NCBI GenBank assembly: GCA_018670825.1
Contig: JABHIW010000066.1
Location: 46,611-110,610 of the forward strand
Reading direction: 5' to 3'
DNA: 64,000 bases
Source of the DNA: Candidatus Scalindua sp.
GTDB lineage: Bacteria > Planctomycetota > Brocadiia > Brocadiales > Scalinduaceae
The translations under genes were made by a program, and so were the position numbers. Positions 25,094 to 34,309 of the stretch are shown here, piece after piece (position 1 is the stretch's first letter; every line of letters begins with the position of its first letter). The notes beneath the pieces were generated by a model. That model was not told the DNA's origin, did not search any database, and worked only from the letters and a program-made list of their open reading frames with translations.

Positions 25094-27562
25094 TTGAAGT
25101 GTTGTTTTTGGAGTAGCATCATATTTATGTTCTTATGCTCAGGTGTTCTTTCTGCTCAGACAATAGAACTACCTAAACCACAAGCAGATATCGAGCAGAA
25201 GGTTTCTGAACCGGAAAAATCGGTTGCAATACCGATTACGAAAATATCAGACCGCGCACAGGAGACCTATATCGTCTTAAATAAAATAGACGCTGATCTT
25301 GAGATCAATACCGAAATTCAAACGATAAATAAACAGTTGCCGTTATTTCTATCGTCCACCAACAGAGAGCGCTCCAGTTGGATTTATCAATCACTTAACA
25401 GCCTTTCCACTCGTAAACTTCAGAAGCTCCATCATGATTGGAACATGCAACTGAATAAACTCGAAACATGGAAAGAACCACTTTTAGAAAGATCTGAAAT
25501 TCTAGAGAAAGATAGCAGGCAAATTGAAGAGATGGTAGAGCTCTGGAAGATTACCGGAGAGTCAGCCGTAACCAGTGAAGCACCAGAAATAATTCAGGAA
25601 CGTACCAAATCGACACTTGACCAAATCAGACAGACAGAAACAAAAATCATAGAACAGATCAGGGTATTGTTAACATTCAAAGATCAAATATCAGAACAAG
25701 AACTTGAAATCACTAAACTGATCGGTCTGATACAAAACGCTGAGGCACATTCACGTACACGGCTCTTTGTGTATAATAGCCCCCCATTATGGAAAGCGAC
25801 TCAAGTAGTAGTGGGTATACCAGGCGTTGGTAGTCAAATTTTTGAATCCTGGACATACTTCCTCAAGATGAATAAAGAATATTTCAATACAGATAGAGGG
25901 CGCTGTGTCCTGCACATAATTATTTTTACTGCGTTCCTGGCAATAATGATATATTTTTCTCTACGTAACAGACGTAAGCGGCTATTTGAAGAGACGGATA
26001 AGGACTTGAAGGCCTCCGCTTTTTTTATCTCATGTCCTTTCTCCACTGCACTTCTGATTTCCGTTTTTTTTGGTGCCATGATACATATCAATAGGCCCAC
26101 TGCATTTGGTGAATTAATAACGCTGTTGGTACTGTTTCCGATTCTAAGATTGGTACCAGGTATTTTTTCATCTGAACTGAAGAAACCCATTTACTTCCTG
26201 ACTGGTCTGTGTTTCCTTAATATTACCGGGTCTATTGTCGGTGATTATATACTGGTACAAAGGTTATTGGTATTTCTTATATCAATCCTGATAATTCCCA
26301 TAGTCGCATGGTGGCTCAGACCAAATAGCCAGATTTATAAGATAAAATCACGCTTAGCGTTTAGACTGACCATAATTTTTAGTTCCTTAGTATTATTTAT
26401 TTCGTTGGTTTCTCTGGTGACAAACCTGATCGGAATTTCTTATCTGGGATATGTATTGACGTATGGAATGATGAATATCCTCTATAATACATTCGGCATA
26501 TATGTAATAGCTTTGGTACTTGAAGGATTTGTTGTGCTGCTTATAAGAAGACGCGGTGCTCAGTCTTTGCATATTGTAAAGAGTTTTTCAAAGAAAATGG
26601 AACGACGTATTATTTTGTTTATTCATCTTTATGCAATTTTTTTCTGGTTACGCATGATTTTCAGCACTTTTGGAGTGTCCCAATACGTATGGGATTGGAT
26701 TTTACAAATTACGGAATATAGTTGGACATTGGGCACGATAGAGATTGCAGTGGGTGCTATTTTCAGTTTTATCATCATCCTGATAATTACTATATTCATG
26801 TCACGTCTGGTACGGACTTTTCTGGAAGTAGAAATATTCACACGTCTTCGACTTCCCAGAGGAGTTCCGGGTGCAATATCAATGTTAGTTCGATACGCAA
26901 TTATTGGAATAGGTTCCTTCCTGGCTATTTCCGCAATCGGCATAGACCTGTCACGGTTCGGTCTCCTGGCAGGAGCGATGGGTGTAGGGCTTGGTTTCGG
27001 CCTGAGAAATATAATAGAAAACTTTGTTTCAGGCTTAATAATTATCTTTGAACGGCCCATCGAACTAAATGATACCGTGGTGGTAGGAGATGTAATAGGC
27101 AATGTATCAAGAATTGGCATACGTTCCAGCACTGTAAAGACGTTCGACGGATCTGAAGTAATCGTTCCTAATGCAAATTTAATCACCAATCAAGTTACCA
27201 ACTGGACTATGTCTGACCGTCAACGAAGAATACAACTGCCGGTGAAAGTAGCATTTGGAAACGACCCGCACAAGGTGTTGGAATTACTGCATAAAGTTGC
27301 CAGGGATCATCCCGGCGTGATGGAGTTTCCTAAACCACAGGCGTTCTTTAACGGATTTGGTGACAACTATCTTGATTTTACACTTTATTATTGGGTATCA
27401 GATAATATACTACAAACCAAGAGTGAGATGGCATTAGGGGTTCATGATACGATAAAAAATGCCGGCATTGATACACCGAGATCAAAGGGAGACTTCAATC
27501 TGAAAATCATCGATACACCTGACAAACTACAAAATAAAGATAAGGGTGATAAGTATAACTAA
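25094..27562 (+). CDS. MscS-family mechanosensitive channel, large form
   Basis: An 822-residue membrane protein. Signal peptide (to about 22), a long periplasmic coiled-coil region (about 30-235), about ten membrane helices (about 275-625), then the MscS core: the pore-lining helix is rich in Gly and Ala (LLAGAMGVGLGFGLRNIIEN), followed by the beta domain (NDTVVVGDVIGNVSRIGIRS, DGSEVIVPNANLIT) and the C-terminal alpha/beta domain ending near 800. This layout resembles MscK/YnaI-type large channels that open under membrane tension in hypo-osmotic shock. It starts at TTG with AAAGGG upstream. It faces and is flanked by two related lipoprotein genes. Confidence 0.85.
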   Translation: MKCCFWSSIIFMFLCSGVLSAQTIELPKPQADIEQKVSEPEKSVAIPITKISDRAQETYIVLNKIDADLEINTEIQTINKQLPLFLSSTNRERSSWIYQSLNSLSTRKLQKLHHDWNMQLNKLETWKEPLLERSEILEKDSRQIEEMVELWKITGESAVTSEAPEIIQERTKSTLDQIRQTETKIIEQIRVLLTFKDQISEQELEITKLIGLIQNAEAHSRTRLFVYNSPPLWKATQVVVGIPGVGSQIFESWTYFLKMNKEYFNTDRGRCVLHIIIFTAFLAIMIYFSLRNRRKRLFEETDKDLKASAFFISCPFSTALLISVFFGAMIHINRPTAFGELITLLVLFPILRLVPGIFSSELKKPIYFLTGLCFLNITGSIVGDYILVQRLLVFLISILIIPIVAWWLRPNSQIYKIKSRLAFRLTIIFSSLVLFISLVSLVTNLIGISYLGYVLTYGMMNILYNTFGIYVIALVLEGFVVLLIRRRGAQSLHIVKSFSKKMERRIILFIHLYAIFFWLRMIFSTFGVSQYVWDWILQITEYSWTLGTIEIAVGAIFSFIIILIITIFMSRLVRTFLEVEIFTRLRLPRGVPGAISMLVRYAIIGIGSFLAISAIGIDLSRFGLLAGAMGVGLGFGLRNIIENFVSGLIIIFERPIELNDTVVVGDVIGNVSRIGIRSSTVKTFDGSEVIVPNANLITNQVTNWTMSDRQRRIQLPVKVAFGNDPHKVLELLHKVARDHPGVMEFPKPQAFFNGFGDNYLDFTLYYWVSDNILQTKSEMALGVHDTIKNAGIDTPRSKGDFNLKIIDTPDKLQNKDKGDKYN

Positions 27563-27623
27563 CAAGGGGTTTACAGAATGGGATTACTTCTCGCCACATG
27601 CCCCCGTAAAGAAATACCAAGAA

Positions 27624-28829
27624 TCATTGTGACGTGGGCACGGTAATCATTGGGCCCAATGTCTGTGTCTGTGGAGCCTGCATTTGGAAGAGATAGGTTA
27701 GCAGACTGAAGGCCTGTTTGCTCATGTGGTCTGAGTGGGCAATAGAGAACCAGTGATCATGATGCCACACTGCGACGAAGGCATCTACAGGCCAATCAAC
27801 ACTGGAGTGAATTTTTAACGGAAACAGTAATGCACGAAGTTCCGGGTCAACCGGGGAAATCATCTCTTCGACACGTTTTTCCTCGATGTGTGTGTCCGGA
27901 ATCTCTATACCACGCGAAAGGAATCCCATCAGGGTCAAAAGCGATCTTACCCGCACGGTAATTTCATCAGGTTTGCGGCCTATCAATCTCCCTGTTACAC
28001 GAAAAGAGGAGTGATCAGGACTCAGACCAAGCATACTTTTCAATTCATCGATCAGGGCCCGGGTGTCATCATCCTGAGTTTGTCCAAACACAAAGGAACG
28101 GGTGTTTAGGGTCTCTTTAATATTACTTTGCATTTCAAGGACCCTACGCCTGGACAATTCTATTATCAGCTGTACTACATGATTAAATGTGCGAAGCTCT
28201 TCCAGACTCTCTGCAGAGGGTATAGAACCGAAAGGTATGTTCTCCAGATGGTTCAAACGTTCCAGGCTCATCATCAGCAGTTGGTCCGGCGGCCATCCGG
28301 ATTGCACGAGGGAAAAAACCAATTCATTGGGGATAGGCGTCAGCATTTGTTGTGTGAATTCCTGACCAGCCAGAGGACTGTAGGTAATAGTCGGGCGTTC
28401 AAAGTAAACCATACGGGCTCCTGCATCGAAGAATTTATCCGTAGAATGATCCGTAATCTTGCCAAATGCGGCATTCGCAGTAGCCTCCCCCCCGTAAAAA
28501 TACTGGGTAAGCACTGAACCAACAGCAAGAAACACAGGTACTTCACGATATCGCAGACGCACGAGATTCATTAACATCTGTTCATTAGACGAACGTGCAA
28601 TCGCCTCATTATAGTTGAAGCTGTCTCTTGGTATTTGTCTGGGCCCAAATCTGCCACAGGCAGACAGCAATAGACACAGTATAACTAAAAAACTGACGAC
28701 AAGGGCGTGGTGACATAATCCTGTCCCGGTAGTTGCCCTATTGCAAACTTCACTTGAAACCAATATTACCGGTTTTGGATTTTGGATTTTCTGCATTATT
28801 TTATATTGACTAGTTATTTCTTTAGTCAA
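27624..28829 (-). CDS. Lipoprotein related to the 23652 product, unrecognised
   Basis: Up to 401 residues. The lipobox LLLSAC (Cys about 60) lies unusually far from the first possible start (TTG 28829); ATG 28796 is an alternative, and neither has a good ribosome-binding site, so the true start is uncertain. Conserved words shared with 23652 are given there. The C-terminal part contains RLIGRKPDEITVRVRSLLTL, a RGIEIPDTH segment, then a Trp/His-rich stretch (WPVDAFVAVWHHDHWFSIAH). Function unknown. It converges with the MscS-family gene with only 61 bases between the stops. Confidence 0.55.
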   Translation of the reverse strand: MTKEITSQYKIMQKIQNPKPVILVSSEVCNRATTGTGLCHHALVVSFLVILCLLLSACGRFGPRQIPRDSFNYNEAIARSSNEQMLMNLVRLRYREVPVFLAVGSVLTQYFYGGEATANAAFGKITDHSTDKFFDAGARMVYFERPTITYSPLAGQEFTQQMLTPIPNELVFSLVQSGWPPDQLLMMSLERLNHLENIPFGSIPSAESLEELRTFNHVVQLIIELSRRRVLEMQSNIKETLNTRSFVFGQTQDDDTRALIDELKSMLGLSPDHSSFRVTGRLIGRKPDEITVRVRSLLTLMGFLSRGIEIPDTHIEEKRVEEMISPVDPELRALLFPLKIHSSVDWPVDAFVAVWHHDHWFSIAHSDHMSKQAFSLLTYLFQMQAPQTQTLGPMITVPTSQ

Positions 28830-28884
28830 ACTTGCTTTTTAAATGAATTTGCTGAAGCGGCCTATCTTTTCAAATACTTTTTCT

Positions 28885-29559
28885 TTAATCTTCCTCCCCG
28901 TCGTGCATCTCGTCTAACCAGATCCTCAGCCTCTTTGCCCAGAATTCAAAAGCTCCTTCTACTGCACGCCATTTAGAAAAACCTTCCATTTTCCCACCCG
29001 GTTTCGTATCTATTGCAGCACCGATTCGTTCATTGGTCAAAGAATCAAGTATCTCTACTTCTATTGATGCCTGTCCTACACCGGTATGTTTTCCGGTTAC
29101 TCCTTTTCTTACAGCACTTAAAGCTAAACCTACAGGCATTACTGTCGCAACAGTACCCATGCCGGGTTTGCTTGCAACAACGTCAGTTATTGCGAAGCGA
29201 AGCCGCATTACGTCCGGTCCGGGCTCAGCCACTAATGGGTAAGCTCCCTCTAAATTATCAGTAATGGCCTTGTGGAATGCATTAGACATCTTAGCTAATT
29301 CTTCAGGATGTATACCTTTATAATCCGCATCATCCTCAAAGAATAACACCACATGATTCATCATTATCTTGTTATACACACTAAAGTCGACACCCTCTTT
29401 CATATAGACAAAGTCAGCACCGCCTTTTGGGCCTGACTTAAACTCTGGATAATTTTCCAGAAAGCCGGAATGTCTGACCTGTTTTGTCGTGCAGCCGGTT
29501 GATATTGCAAAAGCGAAACAAATTATTATTACAAAAATAGTCTTTAATGGATGTTTCAT
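28885..29559 (-). CDS. DUF3313-family lipoprotein
   Basis: About 224 residues. ATG at 29559 is preferred to GTG 29568 because AAAGGTG lies 7 bases upstream of it. Lipobox STGC (Cys about 23). DUF3313 features: SGFLENYPEFKSG, a Tyr-Met-Lys motif (FVYMKEGVDFSVYNKIMM), RLRFAITDV, a Gly-rich segment, ASIEVEILDSLTNERIGA and the terminal Trp-rich WRAVEGAFEFWAKRLRIWLDE. DUF3313 lipoproteins have no proven function. A broken relative of its N-terminus lies at 34400-34510. Family call is good. Confidence 0.75.
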   Translation of the reverse strand: MKHPLKTIFVIIICFAFAISTGCTTKQVRHSGFLENYPEFKSGPKGGADFVYMKEGVDFSVYNKIMMNHVVLFFEDDADYKGIHPEELAKMSNAFHKAITDNLEGAYPLVAEPGPDVMRLRFAITDVVASKPGMGTVATVMPVGLALSAVRKGVTGKHTGVGQASIEVEILDSLTNERIGAAIDTKPGGKMEGFSKWRAVEGAFEFWAKRLRIWLDEMHDGEED

Positions 29560-29620
29560 GGCTTTCACCTTTCATTGAAGTGCAGTAAGAAAAGAATGTT
29601 AAAATTAATGTCACAATGAT

Positions 29621-30670
29621 TTACTGTGGATAACACTGTTTACAGGGTACGCCACCGGATTCAAGTGCTTCCTCTGTCGAATCAAATTCCAGTAAATCAC
29701 CGGTGCCTAACTCTGGACAATCAGGCTGGTGATACGTGTTGGAATTATTGGTAGCAAATACAGATTGAGAGATATTTTTAGATGTCTCCTGTTTGTTCTC
29801 AGACCTTTTTTTAATACTATCATCTCTGGCCTGCGTATTGGTTTCTCCAGGTGTCCCAATTGGTACAACAGAATGTTCTTCAATATATATATATGCGTCA
29901 AGGCTGTCATCCGGTATGTCTTGCTTTGTCATGTTTGACGGTGAATCATCCATTTGTTCATCAATGGTAAAAATAATACTCTCTTCTGCCAAACCCTCTG
30001 ATATTCCGGATGCACTCCTGATCCATTGTTTATTCTGCCGGTACAATATAATTTTATCGCTACCCTCGCCGAATATTAAAGTGTGTACAGGAATAGTAAT
30101 CTTTTCTATTATTTCAGGTTTAATATTCTCAACGCTTAAACTCATCTTGTTCCCACCGGCAAAGAACCAGGTATTACCTTCGTCCTCTGAATAAGCAATT
30201 ATTGACATCTTAAATACGCCATCCATTCCTTCAAATACCGTCGCGGGGAAGTTTGGATGAAACAGGAGATACGCATCTTTCAGTTCCTCTTCAATTCCTT
30301 TCGTGGTTATGGGAATTGTTTGTCGTATAACGGAAATATACATATCATCATCAGAAACAATTATCCCGGGTTTGCTGAATTCAACTAAAGAGGGTTTAAG
30401 GGTTATAATGGTAGAGTCAGTAAACTTCTGTACCAACCTTGCGAAGTTTTCCTTGCCTCCTACCTTTTTTATCATATTTGGTGAAACCAGAGAAGCAGCA
30501 CTGACATAATCTCCTGACCTGAACGCTTCTTTATAGGCAGACAATCTTGACTCAAGCTTCTCCATTATTAAATTACCGGGTTGTGCATTTGCAGAGTTGA
30601 AAGTACAAATGTATACCAGTAAAAAGAAAATGATTGTCCGTGATTGTTTTTTAAACATTTTGTTCTTCAT
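29621..30670 (-). CDS. Exported protein with Ada-like Cys/His metal-binding tail
   Basis: A 349-residue protein with signal peptide (cleavage near ANAQ). Residues 35-230 are an alpha/beta domain that I cannot name (KLESRLSAYKEAFRSGDY resembles NTF2-like folds). A low-complexity linker (about 230-300) follows, then a small domain YHQPDCPELG, FDSTEEALESGGVPCKQC. This last part has the spacing of the Ada-type zinc-binding fold found at the ends of many secreted nucleases and peptidases (H-x-P-x-C ... P-C-x-x-C). The first 30 codons have a degraded copy at 47038-47183. Function unknown; zinc binding is likely. Confidence 0.55.
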   Translation of the reverse strand: MKNKMFKKQSRTIIFFLLVYICTFNSANAQPGNLIMEKLESRLSAYKEAFRSGDYVSAASLVSPNMIKKVGGKENFARLVQKFTDSTIITLKPSLVEFSKPGIIVSDDDMYISVIRQTIPITTKGIEEELKDAYLLFHPNFPATVFEGMDGVFKMSIIAYSEDEGNTWFFAGGNKMSLSVENIKPEIIEKITIPVHTLIFGEGSDKIILYRQNKQWIRSASGISEGLAEESIIFTIDEQMDDSPSNMTKQDIPDDSLDAYIYIEEHSVVPIGTPGETNTQARDDSIKKRSENKQETSKNISQSVFATNNSNTYHQPDCPELGTGDLLEFDSTEEALESGGVPCKQCYPQ

Positions 30671-30860
30671 AATTGTTTTTTGCTCGTTCCGTTATTGTGC
30701 ATTAAAAATAGATTCTTATCAAGCGAAATAGTCGATATAAAAGATCACATACTTACGAATTATTATTAAAATTAGTATGAGATAAATATTTGCGAGGGAC
30801 AGTGATTATGGATGTTAGTTTTCAGCAAAAAGCAGACGAGTGACTGTGCCACGTATACGA

Positions 30861-31283
30861 CTATCCGGTTACGTTAAAGACTTTTGATAATCTGGCATTT
30901 CTCTGGATGTGGCGCTTGAGATTTGTGTCGGTCGCTTCGAGTCGATGGGCAAGTGTCTCAAATATTTGTCTCATGAAATTTATGTCATTTGAGAGGTTGA
31001 ATTCAAATGTTTCTTTGTCCATAGTATGAAGCTTACACTTTGTATGAGCTATTGCTGAGGCACTTCGTTTGCTCCCGGTTATTAAAGACATCTCTCCAAA
31101 GAAATCACCTTCGTCAAGTGTTGTTAGAGAGATATCTGTATCTTCGACTTTTTTTACTATATTCACTCTTCCGGAATCAATGATATACATCTCTTTACAA
31201 TCTTCTGCATTCTCTTTAAATATGATATCACCTTCTTTAAAGAGAATTTTTTTCCTTGTATATAACAACCCTTTTATGCCCAT
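30861..31283 (-). CDS. Stand-alone cyclic-nucleotide-binding protein
   Basis: A 140-residue protein that consists of little more than one cNMP-binding domain: KILFKEGDIIFKEN, EMYIIDSGRVNIVKK, LDEGDFFGEMSLITGSKRSA, HTMDKETFEFNLS. The phosphate-binding cassette has the key Glu and Arg (GEMSLITGSKRSASA), so binding of cAMP or cGMP is plausible. There is no helix-turn-helix after it, so it is not a Crp-like activator; the short C-terminal helix (RHIQRNARLSKVF) may contact a partner. Two adenylate-cyclase genes in this window could supply its ligand. Confidence 0.8.
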   Translation of the reverse strand: MGIKGLLYTRKKILFKEGDIIFKENAEDCKEMYIIDSGRVNIVKKVEDTDISLTTLDEGDFFGEMSLITGSKRSASAIAHTKCKLHTMDKETFEFNLSNDINFMRQIFETLAHRLEATDTNLKRHIQRNARLSKVFNVTG

Positions 31284-31472
31284 TTTTCGGATTAAACCCT
31301 GAATAGTATAAAAAATGAAATGCTATACTTCCTCTGCATAAGATGCCTTTGGACTTATTTTGTCGTTATTCTATTCGTTTTATTATTGTGAGTCAATATA
31401 GATTTACCGTATCAGTACATCGTAAGCGATCTTATCAGGAGCAGAAGCAGACAAGAGAATCATCAAGTCGTA

Positions 31473-32189
31473 TTAATTGAGACGGCGAACTGGACGGACA
31501 TAACATCTGTCATCAATGTGGAGATAGCGCACGGTACCAAGTTGGAAGGCAACGAGCCACGCAGACTCTGAGCCTGCTAATTTGTCACCAGTCCAAATCT
31601 GTTTCTGTTTACGACTAAAGACATTATCTATGTATAGGGATTTATTCTTGCTACTGAATTCCAAGAGTGACGCTGCTTCATCCACGGTAGGCAGGCGCCA
31701 GTCATTATACCCCGCATATCCCCTGAAGTTCAAGTCCTTTAGCCACTGTTTTGCTTTATTCCACTCTATAAAAGTATCAGAACCAGACTGGTACCACATC
31801 AAGCCTGTTACGTGGTCTACTACAACATTATTTCCATTTATAGACCTGGACTGATAGTTATGGCTTATTGTACTGTAGACACAGCCTCCCCAATCATATT
31901 TACTACGTATATAAATATTTGAAATTGACAGTACCTTAGATACCGTCAAATCTAAATAAGACTGACGTAACTTTACAAGAGGTATTTCGTATATATACTT
32001 AAGACGTTCAATATCACCAATTGCCAATCCTTTTGCTTCAGGGAAATTATTTATCAGGCTGCTCCACGCAGCTTCCTCCATATCTTTTCCGTATTTTAAA
32101 GAAATTATTTTTTCATATTTACGTATAATCTCTTTACGAGTATCCATGCTAATTGACACTTGTTCATTCTTTTCCTGTTTAGTCTTCAA
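31473..32189 (-). CDS. Lcl/DUF1566-domain protein
   Basis: Up to 238 residues. The C-terminal half is a DUF1566 (Lcl C-terminal) domain: VDHVTGLMWYQSGSD, WNKAKQWLKDLNFRGYAGYN, DWRLPTVDEAASLLE, QIWTGDKLAGSESAWLVAF and CYVRPVRRL. This fold is related to C-type-lectin/sulfatase-modifying domains and occurs in surface and adhesion proteins. The N-terminal third is helical. No signal peptide is seen from either start: TTG 32189, just after a GAGGG run, or ATG 32147 without a site. It is the last gene of a three-gene run with 32223 and 33380. Confidence 0.7.
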   Translation of the reverse strand: MKTKQEKNEQVSISMDTRKEIIRKYEKIISLKYGKDMEEAAWSSLINNFPEAKGLAIGDIERLKYIYEIPLVKLRQSYLDLTVSKVLSISNIYIRSKYDWGGCVYSTISHNYQSRSINGNNVVVDHVTGLMWYQSGSDTFIEWNKAKQWLKDLNFRGYAGYNDWRLPTVDEAASLLEFSSKNKSLYIDNVFSRKQKQIWTGDKLAGSESAWLVAFQLGTVRYLHIDDRCYVRPVRRLN

Positions 32190-32222
32190 TCCCTCTATCT
32201 CTACCTCTTCTTATCTCTCTTC

Positions 32223-33383
32223 TTATCTCTCTTCTGCCTCCCTCTTACTCCTCAGTTCCTCTAGTAGATTTACCAGATTCTCTTTTTCATTTGCCATAGC
32301 AAGCATTGTATCCAGGCCATCATATGTATTGGCATTCTTTGTCCCCAACCTGTTTTTAATATCATTTATCTTCTCATCAAGAACTGCAAGCTCGTCTTCC
32401 TTACGTGCTATCTCTTCCAGATCCTTTTTCCTTGAAACTATTGTCTGCCCCTCAAGCTCTTTAAGTCTCTCTTCTGCTGAATGGTTAATGGGTGTTAGTA
32501 GAGACACATCTGAAGGGTTATTTACTATCTCGAATGCAGTTGCACCACTTCGAAATACCGCTTGATAATAGGCGTCACCGAAAACATAGTATAATTCGCC
32601 TCCTATAAGGACAGAATGGGCATATATGGGCAACTTGTTAATGATTGCACCAGTAGGCGGTACTACAACCTGAAAGCCGTTATCTGTTTTTTGATAAAAG
32701 ACACCACCGCTGTTCAGATACTCTTTGTCTCCTTTTTGAACCACGGTATAATTAGTCAGTATAGTCGCTACAACAGCACCGTAAGGAGGAGGCACCACAG
32801 TGTAAGTACCACCGGAAGAGACATAAAATACACCATGCGAATAGTAATAATCCTGATCGCTAATCTTCAACATCATGTGTTGTCCAGGGAGGGTGTCTAC
32901 TGTTGAACCGATATTTACAGAAACAGCAAGAGCGGTGTAATAATCACGCCAATTTTCCTCCCAGTCTCTCCAATTTTCATCAAGCAACACTTGACGTTCC
33001 TTTTTATTTTTCTGAAATTCTTCCTGCCGAATTGACTGGTGGTTTACCATATATTTTTGTGGTAACAATGAAGATTCCTGATGTATATCTCCAGCTTTAA
33101 TTTCTTCACCTGCCTCATGTTTTTGATATTTTCTTTTGTCAGCAATTGCATCAGAGCTTTCTTTTTCAGGAGTTTCGACTAAAAGCGTACTTCTGTCGCA
33201 ATGACGTATACTGCCAACAACAATACCTGCTGCAAATATTTTACCTGCGCCATGTCTACCGAAATTTTTTCCATAGACGTATGGATTATTAATATTCAGT
33301 ATTGCGTTACCTACAAGTATTATTGAGGACAACCGAAAAATAAATGATTTGAAAATTGATCTCTTGGTTAATGTCATATTCAT
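32223..33383 (-). CDS. DUF6515-type exported protein with coiled-coil tail
   Basis: A 386-residue protein with an N-terminal hydrophobic segment (about 10-35). Residues 140-280 contain repeated small beta units: DYYYSHGVFYVSSGG, VVPPPYGAVV, YLNSGGVFYQKTDNG, VVPPTGAII and LYYVFGDAYYQ. This Tyr/Pro/Gly repeat is the DUF6515 pattern. A long, highly charged coiled coil (about 300-386) ends the protein. Its start overlaps the stop of the DUF2092 gene by four bases (ATGA). DUF2092 and DUF6515 genes are, as I recall, often neighbours, but neither has a known function. Confidence 0.7.
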   Translation of the reverse strand: MNMTLTKRSIFKSFIFRLSSIILVGNAILNINNPYVYGKNFGRHGAGKIFAAGIVVGSIRHCDRSTLLVETPEKESSDAIADKRKYQKHEAGEEIKAGDIHQESSLLPQKYMVNHQSIRQEEFQKNKKERQVLLDENWRDWEENWRDYYTALAVSVNIGSTVDTLPGQHMMLKISDQDYYYSHGVFYVSSGGTYTVVPPPYGAVVATILTNYTVVQKGDKEYLNSGGVFYQKTDNGFQVVVPPTGAIINKLPIYAHSVLIGGELYYVFGDAYYQAVFRSGATAFEIVNNPSDVSLLTPINHSAEERLKELEGQTIVSRKKDLEEIARKEDELAVLDEKINDIKNRLGTKNANTYDGLDTMLAMANEKENLVNLLEELRSKREAEER

Positions 33384-34216
33384 TTCTGCTCTTCTGAATC
33401 AGATTTGTCAAGAATGGTATCTGTTATAGTCATAAACTTTATCTTTTTCAGATTTTTTGTATCTGCTAAATCTATATTGAATAGCGTATCAGGCAGGTGT
33501 GCATCAAGGTCCCATTCTGAAAGTACGGCAGAAAACTGAGGTGATTCGGGTGCGTTCTTGTATGTAATCACGATCTTCCTTGGTACCAACTGTTTACCAT
33601 CTTCAATCCATATTTGCCAGTCTATGTCCTTCTGTACAAACGCCAGGTGGTGACATCTGACTCCCGCAACATTGTGCAGGCCTGCATAAAAACCAAATTC
33701 TGCATTTTCAATCAGTATTTGGTAGGGATCCTCATATACAAGGTCAACTAGGGGAGGGGAGAACCCATACTTCTCCATTAAATGATCCATAGCAGAGTCT
33801 ATATCAGCCGGTACTACCTCAGTGGCATAAACTCCCAGTTTAGCATCCATTAACGTCATGCTCTTCCCATCGTACCAAAATCGTTTATCTCCCAAGTCAC
33901 CATGCCTTTCAGCATAGACCTTGTTCGGACGGTGTACTGCGACATCACTGGAAGCAGTATATTGGATCTTCTGTCTACTGGGTATCACTTCGTCGAATGC
34001 AATGGCTACATGAAAACTGAACTGTCCCGAAGACTTCAGATAGTCTCCCATTGCCTTCAAGAGTTTGTCAGTACGGACGTCGATAATGGGTTTCTCCACA
34101 GTTTTTCCAGGTTGTGCTTCATCTGCACTGGTGATATCATTGGCTACATACCCGAATAGTGTTAAAGCCAGAATGCCGGCATTTATGAACTTAAGATAAC
34201 TCTGTTTTCTTAACAC
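33380..34216 (-). CDS. DUF2092-family exported protein
   Basis: The frame extends to 34288, but GTG ending at 34216 has a GGGAG site about 8 bases upstream and begins a normal signal peptide (MLRKQSYLKF ... FGYVANDITSADE), so the protein is about 278 residues. DUF2092 features: LLKAMGDYLKSSGQFSFHV, KIQYTASSDVAVHRPNKVYAE, KRFWYDGKSMTLMD, DHLMEKYGFSPPLVDLVYED, CHHLAFVQKDIDWQIWIEDG and RKIVITYKN. The fold resembles LolA/LolB-like lipoprotein carriers, so a periplasmic lipid- or lipoprotein-binding role is possible but unproven. Coupled by ATGA overlap to the DUF6515 gene. Confidence 0.8.
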   Translation of the reverse strand: MLRKQSYLKFINAGILALTLFGYVANDITSADEAQPGKTVEKPIIDVRTDKLLKAMGDYLKSSGQFSFHVAIAFDEVIPSRQKIQYTASSDVAVHRPNKVYAERHGDLGDKRFWYDGKSMTLMDAKLGVYATEVVPADIDSAMDHLMEKYGFSPPLVDLVYEDPYQILIENAEFGFYAGLHNVAGVRCHHLAFVQKDIDWQIWIEDGKQLVPRKIVITYKNAPESPQFSAVLSEWDLDAHLPDTLFNIDLADTKNLKKIKFMTITDTILDKSDSEEQK

Positions 34217-34309
34217 TTTTTTACTCCCTGTATAATAATGTTGTGACATTACAACTCTAATAGAAAATTGTAATAAATAATAAATCATGTAGTAACAGAA
34301 ACTCTAATA

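Noticed and set aside
26629-27189. A long minus-strand frame opposite the MscS core
   Set aside because: It is the antisense shadow of a well-supported domain with strong codon constraint; its product is low-complexity and Ile/Pro/Thr-rich.
30810-30842. An 11-codon plus-strand ORF with a GAGG site before the cNMP-binding gene
   Set aside because: Too short to support, and antisense to the end of the neighbouring minus-strand transcript region.
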